Shown here piece after piece: positions 7,030 to 15,771 of a stretch of 24,858 nucleotides of DNA (its first letter is position 1; each line of letters starts with the position of its first letter). The DNA lies in contig PCCJ01000108.1 of the NCBI GenBank assembly GCA_002731665.1, forward strand, positions 1 to 24,858, in the 5' to 3' direction. The notes under the pieces were generated by a model. The model had not been told where the DNA came from, did not search any database, and was given only the letters and a program-made list of their open reading frames with translations. The stretch is from Actinomycetota bacterium (GTDB lineage: Bacteria; Actinomycetota; Acidimicrobiia; Acidimicrobiales; Poriferisodaliceae). The position numbers and the translations under genes were made by a program.

Positions 7030-9189
7030 GTGCCAATAAACCAGTCTTCGGCTAACACAAAAACAGAAATTTTAGTAGAAGGCATGAGCTGCAGCGCCTG
7101 CGCAGCGCGAATCGAAAACGCTCTCAAAGAAGTTCCGGGAGTTTTTGAGGCACACGTCAATTTCGCAACTGCTAGATCCACTATCAGTCACAACCCTGAA
7201 ACCACAAAAAATCTGCTAGTTAAAACAATTTCTGACTTGGGATACACAACACCAAAACACATAGACGGAACCGAAATTCATTCCCGCCAAGAAAAATTTT
7301 TGAAAATTCGGCTAATACCTGCGATCTCCGCAGCCGTTATCTCAATGGTTTTGACCATGGCTATTTCATCCAGACTGGGTGACATCGCAACAGCGACTCT
7401 TGCAACAATTTCTGTGTTCTGGTGCGGATCAAAGTTTCACCGGGCCGCTCGCATTCAGCTACTGCAAGCATCGCTCGGCATGGATTTTTTAGTGTCTTTG
7501 GGCACTCTCGCATCATGGCTCTGGTCATCCATAGCGTTACTTTCAGGCAGTCAAAACCATCTGTATTTCGATGCTGCATCCGTTATCACCGCATTCGTCC
7601 TCCTAGGCAAATGGTGGGAGGCCAGAGCAACTCTGTATTCAGGAGCTGCCCTTCATGACCTAGCTGCTTCTCGGAACCAAAAGATTCGACTTATCGATGG
7701 ATCAGATGTCACTCTTGATTCTTTGCAAATCGGAGCCGAATTCATTGTTCGACCAGGTGAGACAGTTGCGACCGATGGAACAGTCGTAACAGGCATCTCT
7801 GATGTAGATACAGCAATGCTCACCGGGGAATCGCAACCGCGCTCCATGACTACGGGTGACCTAATTCTCGGTGGGTCTATAAATGGCGATGGAACTCTAA
7901 CTATCAGAGCTACAGCGATCGGAGCAGACACAGCCGCCGCAAAAATTGTTCGTTTGGTTGAAGAGGCCCAAGGCAGCAAAGCTCCAGTTCAAAAAATGGC
8001 GGACCGAATAGCTCAATTTTTTATTCCATGCATCATAGTATTAGCTATCGGGACCCTGACAGTTCGTCTTCTGATTGGCCATCAATCCGAAGACGCCTTC
8101 ACTGCAGCGGTAGCAATATTGATAGTCTCCTGCCCTTGCGCCCTCGGCTTAGCAACTCCGTTAGCCGTTTTAGTAGGCACTGGTAAAGCTGCGAAGCTCG
8201 GCATAATTATTCGAAGTGCCGCCGTATTAGAAGATACTCGCCGTGTCACTCACATCGTTCTGGACAAAACAGGAACGATCACTAACGGTGACCTGTGCGT
8301 CGCAAAAATCGTCACCCCAAATGGCAACAAAGAATTACTCATGGATTTGGCTGCAGCCCTCGAATCTCGATCTGAACACCCCATCGCACGAGCAATCAGC
8401 AGTTGTGCATCTAACGTCCTCGAGATTAAGAACTTCAAAAATTTTCCAGGCCTTGGAATTGAGGGCGAAGTCGCAGGGGTTTACGCAAGAGTAGGTAAAG
8501 CAAATTTCTTTGAAGATATGTTGCCAGAACTTCGCAGCGAAATTGAACACACGGATTCTACTCATGTTCTGGTCGGTCGTGACCAAACAGCAGAAGCCAT
8601 AATTCTGTTAAGCGACGAGATCCGACCAACAGCCAAAGTGGCTGTAGCAAAACTTAAAAAAATGGGCATCAAGGTAACTCTTCTATCCGGTGACAATAAA
8701 AATTCTTGTAACCGGGTTGCTAATAAAATCAACATTTCCAGAGTAATTTCTGAGGTGCTACCAGACGCTAAACAAACCGAAATTTCTCGGCTTCAAGCAA
8801 CAGGCGACAGAGTCGCCATGGTCGGCGACGGCATAAACGATGCCCCAGCCTTAGCTAAAGCAGACCTAGGCATAGTGATGGGTTCTGGATCAGACTTAGC
8901 ACACAAATCTGCTTCTCTCATTGTTGTGAATAATGACCTACTAAGCGTCGTAGATGGAATCGCACTTTCTCGGCAGACCATGAAGACCATTAGGGTCAAT
9001 CTTTTTTGGGCATTTCTCTACAATGTTTTGGCAATTCCCTTAGCAATGTCAGGAATGCTCCACCCGATGCATGCATCGGCTGCAATGGCTCTATCTTCAA
9101 TTTTCGTAGTCAGCAACAGCCTTCGACTCCGAAGATATGCAGCCTCAAGGTCTTCGACCTTTCACGTGCCAGGGCACAAATCGAACTGA
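7030..9189 (+). CDS. copA: Copper-translocating P1B-type ATPase (CopA-like)
   Basis: P-type ATPase of 719 residues that likely exports Cu+ across the plasma membrane. It has one N-terminal HMA domain with EGMSCSACAARIENAL (C21, C24), a TGES actuator loop (265-268), the membrane CPC motif SCPCALGLATP (CPC 368-370), the phosphorylated DKTGT (D412), the HP nucleotide-binding motif SEHPIA (448-453) and the hinge GDGINDAPAL (599-608). The last two membrane helices carry YN (664-665) and MALSS (686-690), the residues that mark the P1B-1 copper(I) group. The start is GTG, supported by the HMA domain beginning shortly after. It diverges from rimO; no chaperone or regulator gene is adjacent. Silver transport is possible as well. 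Confidence 0.94.
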   Translation: MPINQSSANTKTEILVEGMSCSACAARIENALKEVPGVFEAHVNFATARSTISHNPETTKNLLVKTISDLGYTTPKHIDGTEIHSRQEKFLKIRLIPAISAAVISMVLTMAISSRLGDIATATLATISVFWCGSKFHRAARIQLLQASLGMDFLVSLGTLASWLWSSIALLSGSQNHLYFDAASVITAFVLLGKWWEARATLYSGAALHDLAASRNQKIRLIDGSDVTLDSLQIGAEFIVRPGETVATDGTVVTGISDVDTAMLTGESQPRSMTTGDLILGGSINGDGTLTIRATAIGADTAAAKIVRLVEEAQGSKAPVQKMADRIAQFFIPCIIVLAIGTLTVRLLIGHQSEDAFTAAVAILIVSCPCALGLATPLAVLVGTGKAAKLGIIIRSAAVLEDTRRVTHIVLDKTGTITNGDLCVAKIVTPNGNKELLMDLAAALESRSEHPIARAISSCASNVLEIKNFKNFPGLGIEGEVAGVYARVGKANFFEDMLPELRSEIEHTDSTHVLVGRDQTAEAIILLSDEIRPTAKVAVAKLKKMGIKVTLLSGDNKNSCNRVANKINISRVISEVLPDAKQTEISRLQATGDRVAMVGDGINDAPALAKADLGIVMGSGSDLAHKSASLIVVNNDLLSVVDGIALSRQTMKTIRVNLFWAFLYNVLAIPLAMSGMLHPMHASAAMALSSIFVVSNSLRLRRYAASRSSTFHVPGHKSN

Positions 9190-9286
9190 CTTCAAGAGAA
9201 GCAACCCGCTGCTAGCTCTGGACAACATCAGAAGCTAAAACAAGACGAAAAACCCACTCAATACCCACAGGGCTAGTTCTGAGTCG

Positions 9287-9292
9287 TAACCT
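9287..9292 (+). promoter_or_regulatory. -10 element for leaderless aminotransferase transcript
   Basis: TAACCT ends 7 nt before the GTG at 9300, with no Shine-Dalgarno between. The 110-bp gap 9190-9299 shows no clear terminator for the upstream copper ATPase gene. Confidence 0.42.
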
Positions 9293-9299
9293 CATTTGT

Positions 9300-10316
9300 G
9301 TGAAGCGCATCACTCAGCAGATTCTCAGCGAAAACGAAGTTCTTGAGAAACTTCGTTCGAAACGAGCCGAACTTGGTTACAGAGCCATGTTCAGTTCATA
9401 CCTCGGCGGCGTCATCACCGACCCAGCCTTAATGCAAATACCTATAGATGATCATTTAGTACATCGTGGTCATGGCGTTTTCGACACTTGCACACTGGGA
9501 AATGGCTACCTATACCGACTAAGCATTCACTTGGACCGGCTTTTGCAAAGCGCAAAACTCGCACGAATAGACCACCCTTGGTCTAAAGCTGAGCTAGCTG
9601 AGATCATTACCGAAACCGCTTCTATTTCTGGTGCACAGAACGGTTCAATACGTTATTGGTTAAGCGTCGGACCAGGCGGATTCTCGCCTAGCCCCAAAGA
9701 GTGCAAAGAGGCATGCTTCTACTGTATTGTTTTCGATCCCGTTCCCCTAAGCGGCGCATCTGATTCAAAACTGAAAGGAATTCCAGAAGCGACAGTTCGA
9801 GGAGTTCCCATGAAACCACCTCTCCTGGCCAAAATTAAATCAAATAACTATTTACTCAATGTGCTCACGCACATGGAAGCAGTCGACTCGGGAGGAACCT
9901 TCGGAATTCTGGTAGACGACGACGGTTACGTCGCCGAATCTTGCGTTCTTAACACAGCCTTCGTAGATAAACGGGGGGTACTACGAACACCGCCCTTCGA
10001 GGGAATTCTCACTGGCACAACTATCCAGCGTTGTATGGACTTGGCGCAAAAACAATTGATTCCTGAAGGCCTGCTCACAGGATTAGAACAAGCTCCAGTC
10101 AAAGCTTCTGACGTAACCGGAGATCAAATTTCAGAAATGTTCGTCTGCGGCGGCGATACCCATATCTACCCGGTCACGTCATGGGATGGAATTCAGGTTG
10201 GACAAGGAAAAGTCGGGCCGGCGACACAACGCCTAATCGACTTGGTTGAAGGAGAAGCCGACGGGTCCGTTCAGGGTGACCACAGCGATTACACCAAAAT
10301 CTATTACAAAGCTTAA
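9300..10316 (+). CDS. Class IV PLP-dependent aminotransferase
   Basis: Fold-type IV pyridoxal-phosphate enzyme of 338 residues, the group that holds branched-chain and D-amino acid transaminases and 4-amino-4-deoxychorismate lyase. The N-terminal region has FSSYLGGVITDPALMQIPID and HRGHGVFDTCTL (31-66), as in many uncharacterised class IV proteins. The Schiff-base lysine is most likely K180 in AKIKSNNYLLNVL, which aligns without gaps to the IKS-x-N segment of D-amino acid transaminases. E213 in GYVAESCVLN is the cofactor-ring glutamate, and ILTGTTIQRCMDLA is the phosphate-binding loop. Which substrate it uses cannot be decided. The GTG start at 9300 keeps the N-terminal helix usual in this subgroup; an ATG at 9387 would remove it. 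Its downstream neighbour, the polymerase, appears to have its own promoter. Confidence 0.87.
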   Translation: MKRITQQILSENEVLEKLRSKRAELGYRAMFSSYLGGVITDPALMQIPIDDHLVHRGHGVFDTCTLGNGYLYRLSIHLDRLLQSAKLARIDHPWSKAELAEIITETASISGAQNGSIRYWLSVGPGGFSPSPKECKEACFYCIVFDPVPLSGASDSKLKGIPEATVRGVPMKPPLLAKIKSNNYLLNVLTHMEAVDSGGTFGILVDDDGYVAESCVLNTAFVDKRGVLRTPPFEGILTGTTIQRCMDLAQKQLIPEGLLTGLEQAPVKASDVTGDQISEMFVCGGDTHIYPVTSWDGIQVGQGKVGPATQRLIDLVEGEADGSVQGDHSDYTKIYYKA

Positions 10317-10436
10317 TATGTGGCTAGAAATAACCTCAGTCCAAAACCTCTCGTCCGACATGCTCACATACCCGCCCCTCAGAATCTCACCTGTATCTGA
10401 TATCACCGGGCACACGTCAGTGGTTCGTCACCGATC

Positions 10437-10442
10437 TAAGAT
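10437..10442 (+). promoter_or_regulatory. -10 element for leaderless polymerase transcript
   Basis: TAAGAT ends 6 nt before the GTG at 10449. The spacer TAATTC has no Shine-Dalgarno. The 132-bp gap 10317-10448 holds nothing else recognised. Confidence 0.45.
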
Positions 10443-10448
10443 TAATTC

Positions 10449-12866
10449 GTGACAGCTATAAGTGATCCTCGACCTCAGCCTGAAAAATTTCCGACTGATA
10501 TTCCGATCGTTCGCGTGCGTCAAAAGGAGATAGAAGATTTCACGAAAGCGCTTCGGAATTCAACGGCTCGGGCTATAGACACAGAGACGGTCTACCACCC
10601 TGATGCTTTCACTGAAGGCCCTGGGCAGCTCCGAGTAATATCTGCTGCAACAAAATTTGCTGATGGCACTGAAACCGCCTGGGTAATTGACGCAAACGAA
10701 ATTTCAGTTGAAAGTCTTGCTAACGCTCTCTCAGGTATCACCGCAGATGCATGGAACGCGAATTTCGATTCGCGTGTAATCGACCGAGACATATTTGCGC
10801 CAGCTAAAGAATTAGGTCTTCACGTCGAGCCGTTACATTGGTGGGATGCCCAACTAGCGGACGCGTTGCTCTATCAGGGTCTAAGCGGCTTTAACTTCTA
10901 CCACGGTCTTGCTTGGGCATCAGAATCGTACTTAGGGATTCACGCAGAAGGTAAAGGCACCACACAACTTTCTTACACCGCTGATTCAGCTCTTACCGAA
11001 CAACAAGTTATGTATGCCGCGTCTGACGCTATCCAAACCATGTGGGTCGCTGAAAAAATCAGGGGTAGGATCAGCCACTCTTCGTTAGATACTATTTGCG
11101 AGCTCGAGCAACGGGCTAGACCCTTCCTTGATCAAATGGAACGAGCAGGGTTACCTTTCAACTGGGAAACTTGGCAAGAAGAGCTAACCGCAATGGAGTT
11201 GGATCGAAAGGGCGTAGTCACCCAGCTCGCCCAAATGAGCGGAGGTGGCCAAGCCTCACTATTCTCGGAGGCGCTCGAACCATCTTGGAATCCTTCTAGC
11301 GAAGCGCAAACAAAAGAAGCACTTAACATCTGGGCTACGCACTATGTGCGACAGTGGGCTAAGGAGCACCTCGGCGAAGATCGTACTCTCCTCCCCAGCG
11401 ATTCTCTAAATGCTTCAACTCTTGAACAAATTGGTGGTGCAATGTGCGAACTTCTGCTCAGGCATCGTGAGTTAAGCAAAATATTGTCGACTTATGGCGA
11501 CAACATCAAAACCCATCTCAGATCAGATGGACGACTTCATCCTGAATATTTGCAAGTAGTAGGAACTAACACAGGTCGATTAGCAAGCAGGAACCCGAAC
11601 GCCCAAAACTTAACACCCAAAATGAAAAGCCATATCCGACCTAAAGAACATGACCGCGTTTTCATACATACTGACCTGTCACAAGCGGAACTAAGGTTCG
11701 TAACCCAAGTAGCTTCAGATACTAGTATGCGAGCAGCCTTTCAAAAGGGCGTCGATATTCACGAAGCTACAGCAGAGAGAATGTTTCAAGTTGATATGGC
11801 CGAGTTGACCAATACCGATTCTCTGGCTCATGCTGAATTCCGAAATAAAGCTAAGAAAATTAACTTTGGAATTGTTTACGGACAACGCGGAGCCGGGCTA
11901 GCTCGAAGCCTTACCCAATCAGGTGTACCCACTTCCACAGAAGAAGGCACAACACTGCTAGATGCCTACTTAACTGCATATCCAGATATCGCAAGTTGGC
12001 TAAAGGATCGCGACCAATTCATAGAACAGCTAGCTTCTTCAACACTTGAAATAGATTGGGAATTGACTTTCAAACTCCATTCTATGTTTGGACCCGTCCG
12101 CGCCGCACGAAGACAATTCCGAGATAGCTACCGGCGTTGGCCTTCGGCCGAAGAGCTGCTAATCGAACTCAGAGATGACTGGAAACTCGATGAAATAGCT
12201 TGGACTCTTTCATTCCACGCTCCGGTCGTCTTAAACCTAGAAGCAGAGCCATATCAATTTTCTTCTCATACTCTCGCCGGCCGCCGTCAACAATTCACTC
12301 TCCACACCGAAGGGGTAATAGAAAGATCGGCAACCCGACTTATGCAATCTGACAAAAGTGGGCCGAAACAGGTAAAAGACAAAATCTTATCTCAATACCA
12401 AATTTCGCATGCCTCTTCAGCCTCTGAGTATTCCGAAATAGAAACAAAGAGACTCCTAGAAAATCGTTCTTTCAGACGTTCACTAGTCGAGGAAGTTCGC
12501 GAGTCAATGGGTGCCGACGCATGGACGCTGCTCCTTGATCAAGCATTGAGAGATGGCATCCGACGATTAGCCAATGCCTACAGAAACGCACCTATACAAG
12601 GCGGCGTAGCAGACATAATGCTTGATGCTTACGGGCAACTTTATGAGAAACTGCAAATATTCGATAGAGCAGTCGGAGTGCAAACCGTGCATGACAGCGT
12701 AGTAATCGAATGTTCTAGGTCTGAATCTGTTGAGGTTGGACAACTTGTCAAATCAACTCTCGAACAATCCATGGCTCGGTGGTGCCCCGATGTCACTCCA
12801 TTAGCTGACACTGATATACGTGTCAGCCTTTCTGAGAAGGACATTATTTTTGAGATTGTCTCTTAA
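10449..12866 (+). CDS. Atypical family A DNA polymerase with 3'-5' exonuclease domain
   Basis: An 805-residue PolA-like protein without a 5' nuclease domain. A DnaQ-type 3'-5' exonuclease domain comes first, with D44/E46 (AIDTETV), D107 (NANFDS) and Y189/D193 (YAASDA), so proofreading looks intact. The polymerase part has TNTGRLASRNPNAQNL (373-388), motif A DLSQAELR (D409) and motif B RNKAKKINFGIVYG, with R465, K469, F473 and Y477 matching the O-helix. Motif C is VHDSVVIE: D749 is kept but the usual Glu is S750. The segment before PIQG reads LANAYRN, where PolA has AER-AAIN, so the Arg841 position of E. coli Pol I is Asn. Residues 511-611 and 611-717 are each about 70 residues longer than in Pol I. 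Actinobacteria have an accessory exonuclease-polymerase of about 550-600 residues; this may be an enlarged relative. It is probably a second polymerase, perhaps for repair. Confidence 0.9.
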   Translation: MTAISDPRPQPEKFPTDIPIVRVRQKEIEDFTKALRNSTARAIDTETVYHPDAFTEGPGQLRVISAATKFADGTETAWVIDANEISVESLANALSGITADAWNANFDSRVIDRDIFAPAKELGLHVEPLHWWDAQLADALLYQGLSGFNFYHGLAWASESYLGIHAEGKGTTQLSYTADSALTEQQVMYAASDAIQTMWVAEKIRGRISHSSLDTICELEQRARPFLDQMERAGLPFNWETWQEELTAMELDRKGVVTQLAQMSGGGQASLFSEALEPSWNPSSEAQTKEALNIWATHYVRQWAKEHLGEDRTLLPSDSLNASTLEQIGGAMCELLLRHRELSKILSTYGDNIKTHLRSDGRLHPEYLQVVGTNTGRLASRNPNAQNLTPKMKSHIRPKEHDRVFIHTDLSQAELRFVTQVASDTSMRAAFQKGVDIHEATAERMFQVDMAELTNTDSLAHAEFRNKAKKINFGIVYGQRGAGLARSLTQSGVPTSTEEGTTLLDAYLTAYPDIASWLKDRDQFIEQLASSTLEIDWELTFKLHSMFGPVRAARRQFRDSYRRWPSAEELLIELRDDWKLDEIAWTLSFHAPVVLNLEAEPYQFSSHTLAGRRQQFTLHTEGVIERSATRLMQSDKSGPKQVKDKILSQYQISHASSASEYSEIETKRLLENRSFRRSLVEEVRESMGADAWTLLLDQALRDGIRRLANAYRNAPIQGGVADIMLDAYGQLYEKLQIFDRAVGVQTVHDSVVIECSRSESVEVGQLVKSTLEQSMARWCPDVTPLADTDIRVSLSEKDIIFEIVS

Positions 12867-12921
12867 TTTTTAGTTACTTTTTCTATTAACAAAATTTCTG
12901 ACAAACAAATTCAAACCGGCC

Positions 12922-12927
12922 TATTCT
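12922..12927 (+). promoter_or_regulatory. -10 element for leaderless NTF2-fold gene transcript
   Basis: TATTCT ends 6 nt before the ATG at 12934, with spacer CTCAAC and no Shine-Dalgarno. It is the best -10 match of the set. The AT-rich, T-tract-bearing gap 12867-12933 may also end the polymerase transcript, but no stem was found. Confidence 0.55.
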
Positions 12928-12933
12928 CTCAAC

Positions 12934-13350
12934 ATGACAATAGAAACTCAAGACCGTCTCGAACTGCACGAACTGCCCGGCCGATACGGCGATGCCATTG
13001 ATGACCGCAACTGGGATTCGCTCAGAAACATATTCACTCAAGACGCTGTCTTTGATCTCACTGACCTTGGAGCCCCTCGACTAGAAGGAATCGATCAGAT
13101 CGTCAAATTCATGGATGAAGAAGCGGCTCATCCCAAGACACACATGATGACAAACATTTATGTAGATGAGGTAGGTGAGCAGACAAACATGTTCTTCAGG
13201 ATCGTCGCTCTCCTCGGCAAAGGTTTTGTCGGCACAGCTTCTTATTACGATGAAGTCGTAAAGACACCATCCGGCTGGCGCGTCAAAAATCGAACTGTCA
13301 CGATCAAACGTAGAGATAAACGCGACGCAAAAGTTGATCTAAATTCCTAG
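12934..13350 (+). CDS. SnoaL-like / NTF2-fold protein
   Basis: Small protein of 138 residues with the cone-like NTF2/SnoaL pattern: an N-terminal helix pair (LHELPGRYGDAIDDRNWDSL, 9-28), FTQDAVFDLTDLG, a GIDQIVKFMDE helix, then beta strands such as THMMTNIYVDE and a GWRVKNRTVTIKRRD end. The fold houses dehydratases, isomerases, limonene-epoxide-hydrolase-like enzymes and ring-hydroxylating dioxygenase beta-like proteins, so the reaction cannot be inferred. There is no signal peptide. It has its own -10-like element right before the ATG and is convergent with the dioxygenase gene. Confidence 0.78.
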   Translation: MTIETQDRLELHELPGRYGDAIDDRNWDSLRNIFTQDAVFDLTDLGAPRLEGIDQIVKFMDEEAAHPKTHMMTNIYVDEVGEQTNMFFRIVALLGKGFVGTASYYDEVVKTPSGWRVKNRTVTIKRRDKRDAKVDLNS

Positions 13351-13448
13351 AGGCACTAGTAAATCAGACTCAGAAATTTGAGTTTCGGCGCAACAATTCC
13401 ACCTCTAACATTCCCCAAATAGCTACAAATCGACAGTAGCCAAAGACT

Positions 13449-13468
13449 TCACCGGGGTTTCACCCCGG
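13449..13468 (-). terminator. GC-rich hairpin overlapping the dioxygenase stop codon
   Basis: On the minus strand CCGGGGT-GAA-ACCCCGG (13452-13468) is a perfect 7-bp stem with a 3-nt loop, formed by the last codons of the gene just before its TGA. The downstream TGAAGTCTTTGG is not a true U-tract, so it is a weak intrinsic terminator or a 3'-end stabilising hairpin. Confidence 0.4.
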
Positions 13469-14327
13469 CCAAAGTAACTCGTTCCATTCGCCGATGGTAA
13501 CCGCCATGATCAGGCACAGCATAGTGCTGGGTTATTCGGTTATCCCACTGGGCAACACTTCCTGGAGCCCAACGGAACCGGCACTGAAACTCAGGGATGT
13601 TCACTTGTTCATACAGCTGGTGACGCAACGGCCTGCTCTCCGCAGCCGTCATACCGTCAATCGTTAGAGTAAAAACTTTGTTAATAAAAATACCCTTTGC
13701 CCCTGTCACTGGATGAGTTCGCACAACTGGATGTTTCTGATCCGGATACTTCTCATAAGCTTCATCTTTTTTGTCATCTGAAATCGATGAACCGAATGCC
13801 TTCATGTAGGAATGGATAGCGACCTTACCCTCAATTTCATCTTTTATTTTATCTGAGAGCCTCTCGTATGCCATTTCCATATTTGCCCAACATGTGTCTC
13901 CACCCCAAGGGGGTAAATGCCTGCCAGCAAGGATAGAACCGGTCGGTGGGCACTCACGAAAAGTAACATCACTGTGCCATTGCTCAGCTGCCTGGAATTT
14001 TTCTGGCGTTGACTGCAAAACCAGTATTTCTGGATAATCCGAGTCTTGCGGACTAAATGGATGCACTTCCAACTGTCCAAAAGCTTTTCCGTAGTCAACG
14101 TGCTGTGCCTTCGTTAATTCTTGCTCCCTAAAAAATAGAACTTTGTGAGCCATCCAGGCATCATGAACTTCGGCAATAATCTCATCATCAAAGTCACGTA
14201 AATCAATACCTAAAACCTCAGCACCAATAGAGCCTGTCACTGGCAGCACCTTGATTCGGTTGTAATCACTAACCGCAGCTGCTTGAACTCGCATCGTCAT
14301 CTTCTTTAGTTTGAGGTCATCATTCAC
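13449..14327 (-). CDS. TauD/TfdA-family Fe(II)/2-oxoglutarate-dependent dioxygenase
   Basis: Non-haem iron, 2-oxoglutarate-dependent dioxygenase of 292 residues. The facial triad is visible: H118 and D120 in QWHSDVTF, and H268 in WDNRITQHYAVPD. R280 in RRMERVTLAG is the likely 2-oxoglutarate carboxylate ligand. TGSIGAEVLGIDLRD (31-45) is the family opening. Members hydroxylate taurine, 2,4-dichlorophenoxyacetate, alkyl sulfates and other small acids; taurine itself is not implied. The start is uncertain: GTG 14327 gives the longest product, and ATGs at 14300 and 14294 follow an AAGAAG-like stretch. It is followed on the opposite strand by the convergent NTF2-fold gene, and the MFS exporter gene lies 71 bp upstream in the same direction, so they may share a transcript. 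Confidence 0.9.
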   Translation of the reverse strand: MNDDLKLKKMTMRVQAAAVSDYNRIKVLPVTGSIGAEVLGIDLRDFDDEIIAEVHDAWMAHKVLFFREQELTKAQHVDYGKAFGQLEVHPFSPQDSDYPEILVLQSTPEKFQAAEQWHSDVTFRECPPTGSILAGRHLPPWGGDTCWANMEMAYERLSDKIKDEIEGKVAIHSYMKAFGSSISDDKKDEAYEKYPDQKHPVVRTHPVTGAKGIFINKVFTLTIDGMTAAESRPLRHQLYEQVNIPEFQCRFRWAPGSVAQWDNRITQHYAVPDHGGYHRRMERVTLAGVKPR

Positions 14328-14398
14328 ATCAGTGGCGTCATCTTAGGTCACGATAATCATGGAACCAAAACATTAACTAGCACGGGCCAGTCAGGGCA

Positions 14399-15664
14399 TC
14401 AGGACGAAGTGCGACTACGCCCCATCATCTCTTCTCGCGAAGTGAACCAATAAGTTGCCACAGCTAGAAGAGTGACTATTCCCATTAGCACGATCGTGAC
14501 ACGCAATCCAATAACCTCGGCTAAGGCTCCTAACGGAGCCGCCGCTATACCGAATCCTGCCCAAGAAAGCTGCATCATAGACTGGACACGCCCTTGGTGA
14601 ACAGAATCTGTTTCTGACATGGAGATACTGCTACTAAGCGTTTGGAAGCCTGTAGTGCAAGCTCCAAGTGCAGCTACGACAATGAGTGCAACCCAGTACG
14701 ACGGACTTAAACCGAAAATTATTACTCCAATGCCAAATCCGATTCCACAAATTACCATGATCTGGCGAGCAACTAAACCCTGCGCTCGAGACGCCACTAT
14801 CGCTGAAATGGCAACCGCTCCAATAGCCGAAGCGGTGCTCATAAAGCCCACTTCACTATCACCAAGACCAAATACTCCTTCGACTAACGCTGGCATAAAG
14901 GCTGTGTAGTTAAAACCGAACATGATCGAGACAACGCTTGTCAGCACTAAACGTTTCAGGTGAGGGCGTTCTCTAACGTATCTGATGCCATCAATAATTT
15001 CTTTTATTGGATTTCGTTTCTGTTTAGATACCGGTGGCGATGATGGTAAGCGCAATGCCAAGGCCACGCTTCCCAACGAAAACAAAGCAGCAATAAGATA
15101 CGCTCCACCGATACCAAATAGTGCTACCCCAGCAAGAACGCCAGCCAACGAAGGAGCAAAAATTCGAGTTGTACTCATCGAAAGCGATGTGAGACTGATC
15201 GCGTTTCCGAGCTGTTCTCGACCCACGAGTTCAGCAGCAAACGAAATTCGAGCCGGACCAAATAATCCGAACATTGCTCCCTGTACTGCGCTCGAAACTA
15301 GCAGCATCCAAAATTTACCATTACCAGAAATGACTGCTATCCCCATGAACAAAGCGCTCAGGGCTATGAATGCCTGAGCACCTGCTATCAAACTTTTTTT
15401 GTTAAATCGATCTGCAGCAACTCCCCCAAGGGGCGTGAATATCAAAAGAGCTAGACCAAACATCAGATAAACCGCACCCAAAGCTCCTTCGCGTTCAGTT
15501 AAATCCCAAGCAAGTAAACCCCGCAACAAAAATTGCATTTGGATGCCCATGAACGAACAAACTCCGCTCCACCACAACATCCGAAAAGCAGGCACTCTCA
15601 GCGACGCAAAAGTATCTCTATTCGCATCAGATTTAGGTCCGGATTTTCGCATTAGATACGTCAC
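14399..15664 (-). CDS. MFS transporter (MFS_3 / EntS-like)
   Basis: Major facilitator of 421 residues with about 11-12 hydrophobic helices. FASLRVPAFRMLWWSG (19-34) is the usual opening of the MFS_3 (PF05977) branch, and GGVAADRFNKKSLI around 80 is the loop 2-3 motif. EIIDGIRYVRERPHLKRL marks the central cytoplasmic loop. Family members are mostly proton-driven exporters, including enterobactin exporter EntS; the substrate here is unknown. The chosen GTG start at 15664 has GGGAGG four bases upstream; an ATG at 15652 is the alternative. It is divergent from the thiolase gene across a region with two palindromes, and co-directional with the dioxygenase gene. Confidence 0.87.
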   Translation of the reverse strand: MTYLMRKSGPKSDANRDTFASLRVPAFRMLWWSGVCSFMGIQMQFLLRGLLAWDLTEREGALGAVYLMFGLALLIFTPLGGVAADRFNKKSLIAGAQAFIALSALFMGIAVISGNGKFWMLLVSSAVQGAMFGLFGPARISFAAELVGREQLGNAISLTSLSMSTTRIFAPSLAGVLAGVALFGIGGAYLIAALFSLGSVALALRLPSSPPVSKQKRNPIKEIIDGIRYVRERPHLKRLVLTSVVSIMFGFNYTAFMPALVEGVFGLGDSEVGFMSTASAIGAVAISAIVASRAQGLVARQIMVICGIGFGIGVIIFGLSPSYWVALIVVAALGACTTGFQTLSSSISMSETDSVHQGRVQSMMQLSWAGFGIAAAPLGALAEVIGLRVTIVLMGIVTLLAVATYWFTSREEMMGRSRTSS

Positions 15665-15692
15665 AATACCTCCCGACTAGACCAACCGTGGC

Positions 15693-15709
15693 AGATCGGC
15701 CTACGATCT
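15693..15709. promoter_or_regulatory. Palindrome AGATCG-N5-CGATCT, candidate operator
   Basis: Perfect 6-bp inverted arms (15693-15698, 15704-15709) around GCCTA in the 107-bp divergent MFS/thiolase gap. Size and symmetry suit a dimeric repressor such as TetR or GntR, but no regulator gene is adjacent and the site matches no motif I know. Confidence 0.4.
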
Positions 15710-15714
15710 AGTAG

Positions 15715-15737
15715 CTACACACCTCTAGGATGTGTAG
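15715..15737. promoter_or_regulatory. Palindrome CTACACA-N9-TGTGTAG, candidate operator
   Basis: Perfect 7-bp inverted arms (15715-15721, 15731-15737). The centre CCTCTAGGA is itself nearly symmetric. A TAGGAT -10-like sequence (15726-15731) lies inside it, so protein bound here would cover the likely thiolase promoter. Confidence 0.45.
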
Positions 15738-15771
15738 AAAACAGAACTGGCCAAATAAGAGGAGTAAACCT

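Noticed and set aside
14619..15377. Plus-strand open frames of 96 and 130 residues opposite the MFS gene
   Set aside because: They mirror a clear membrane-transporter coding sequence, have repetitive Ala/Pro-rich composition typical of antisense frames and no ribosome sites.
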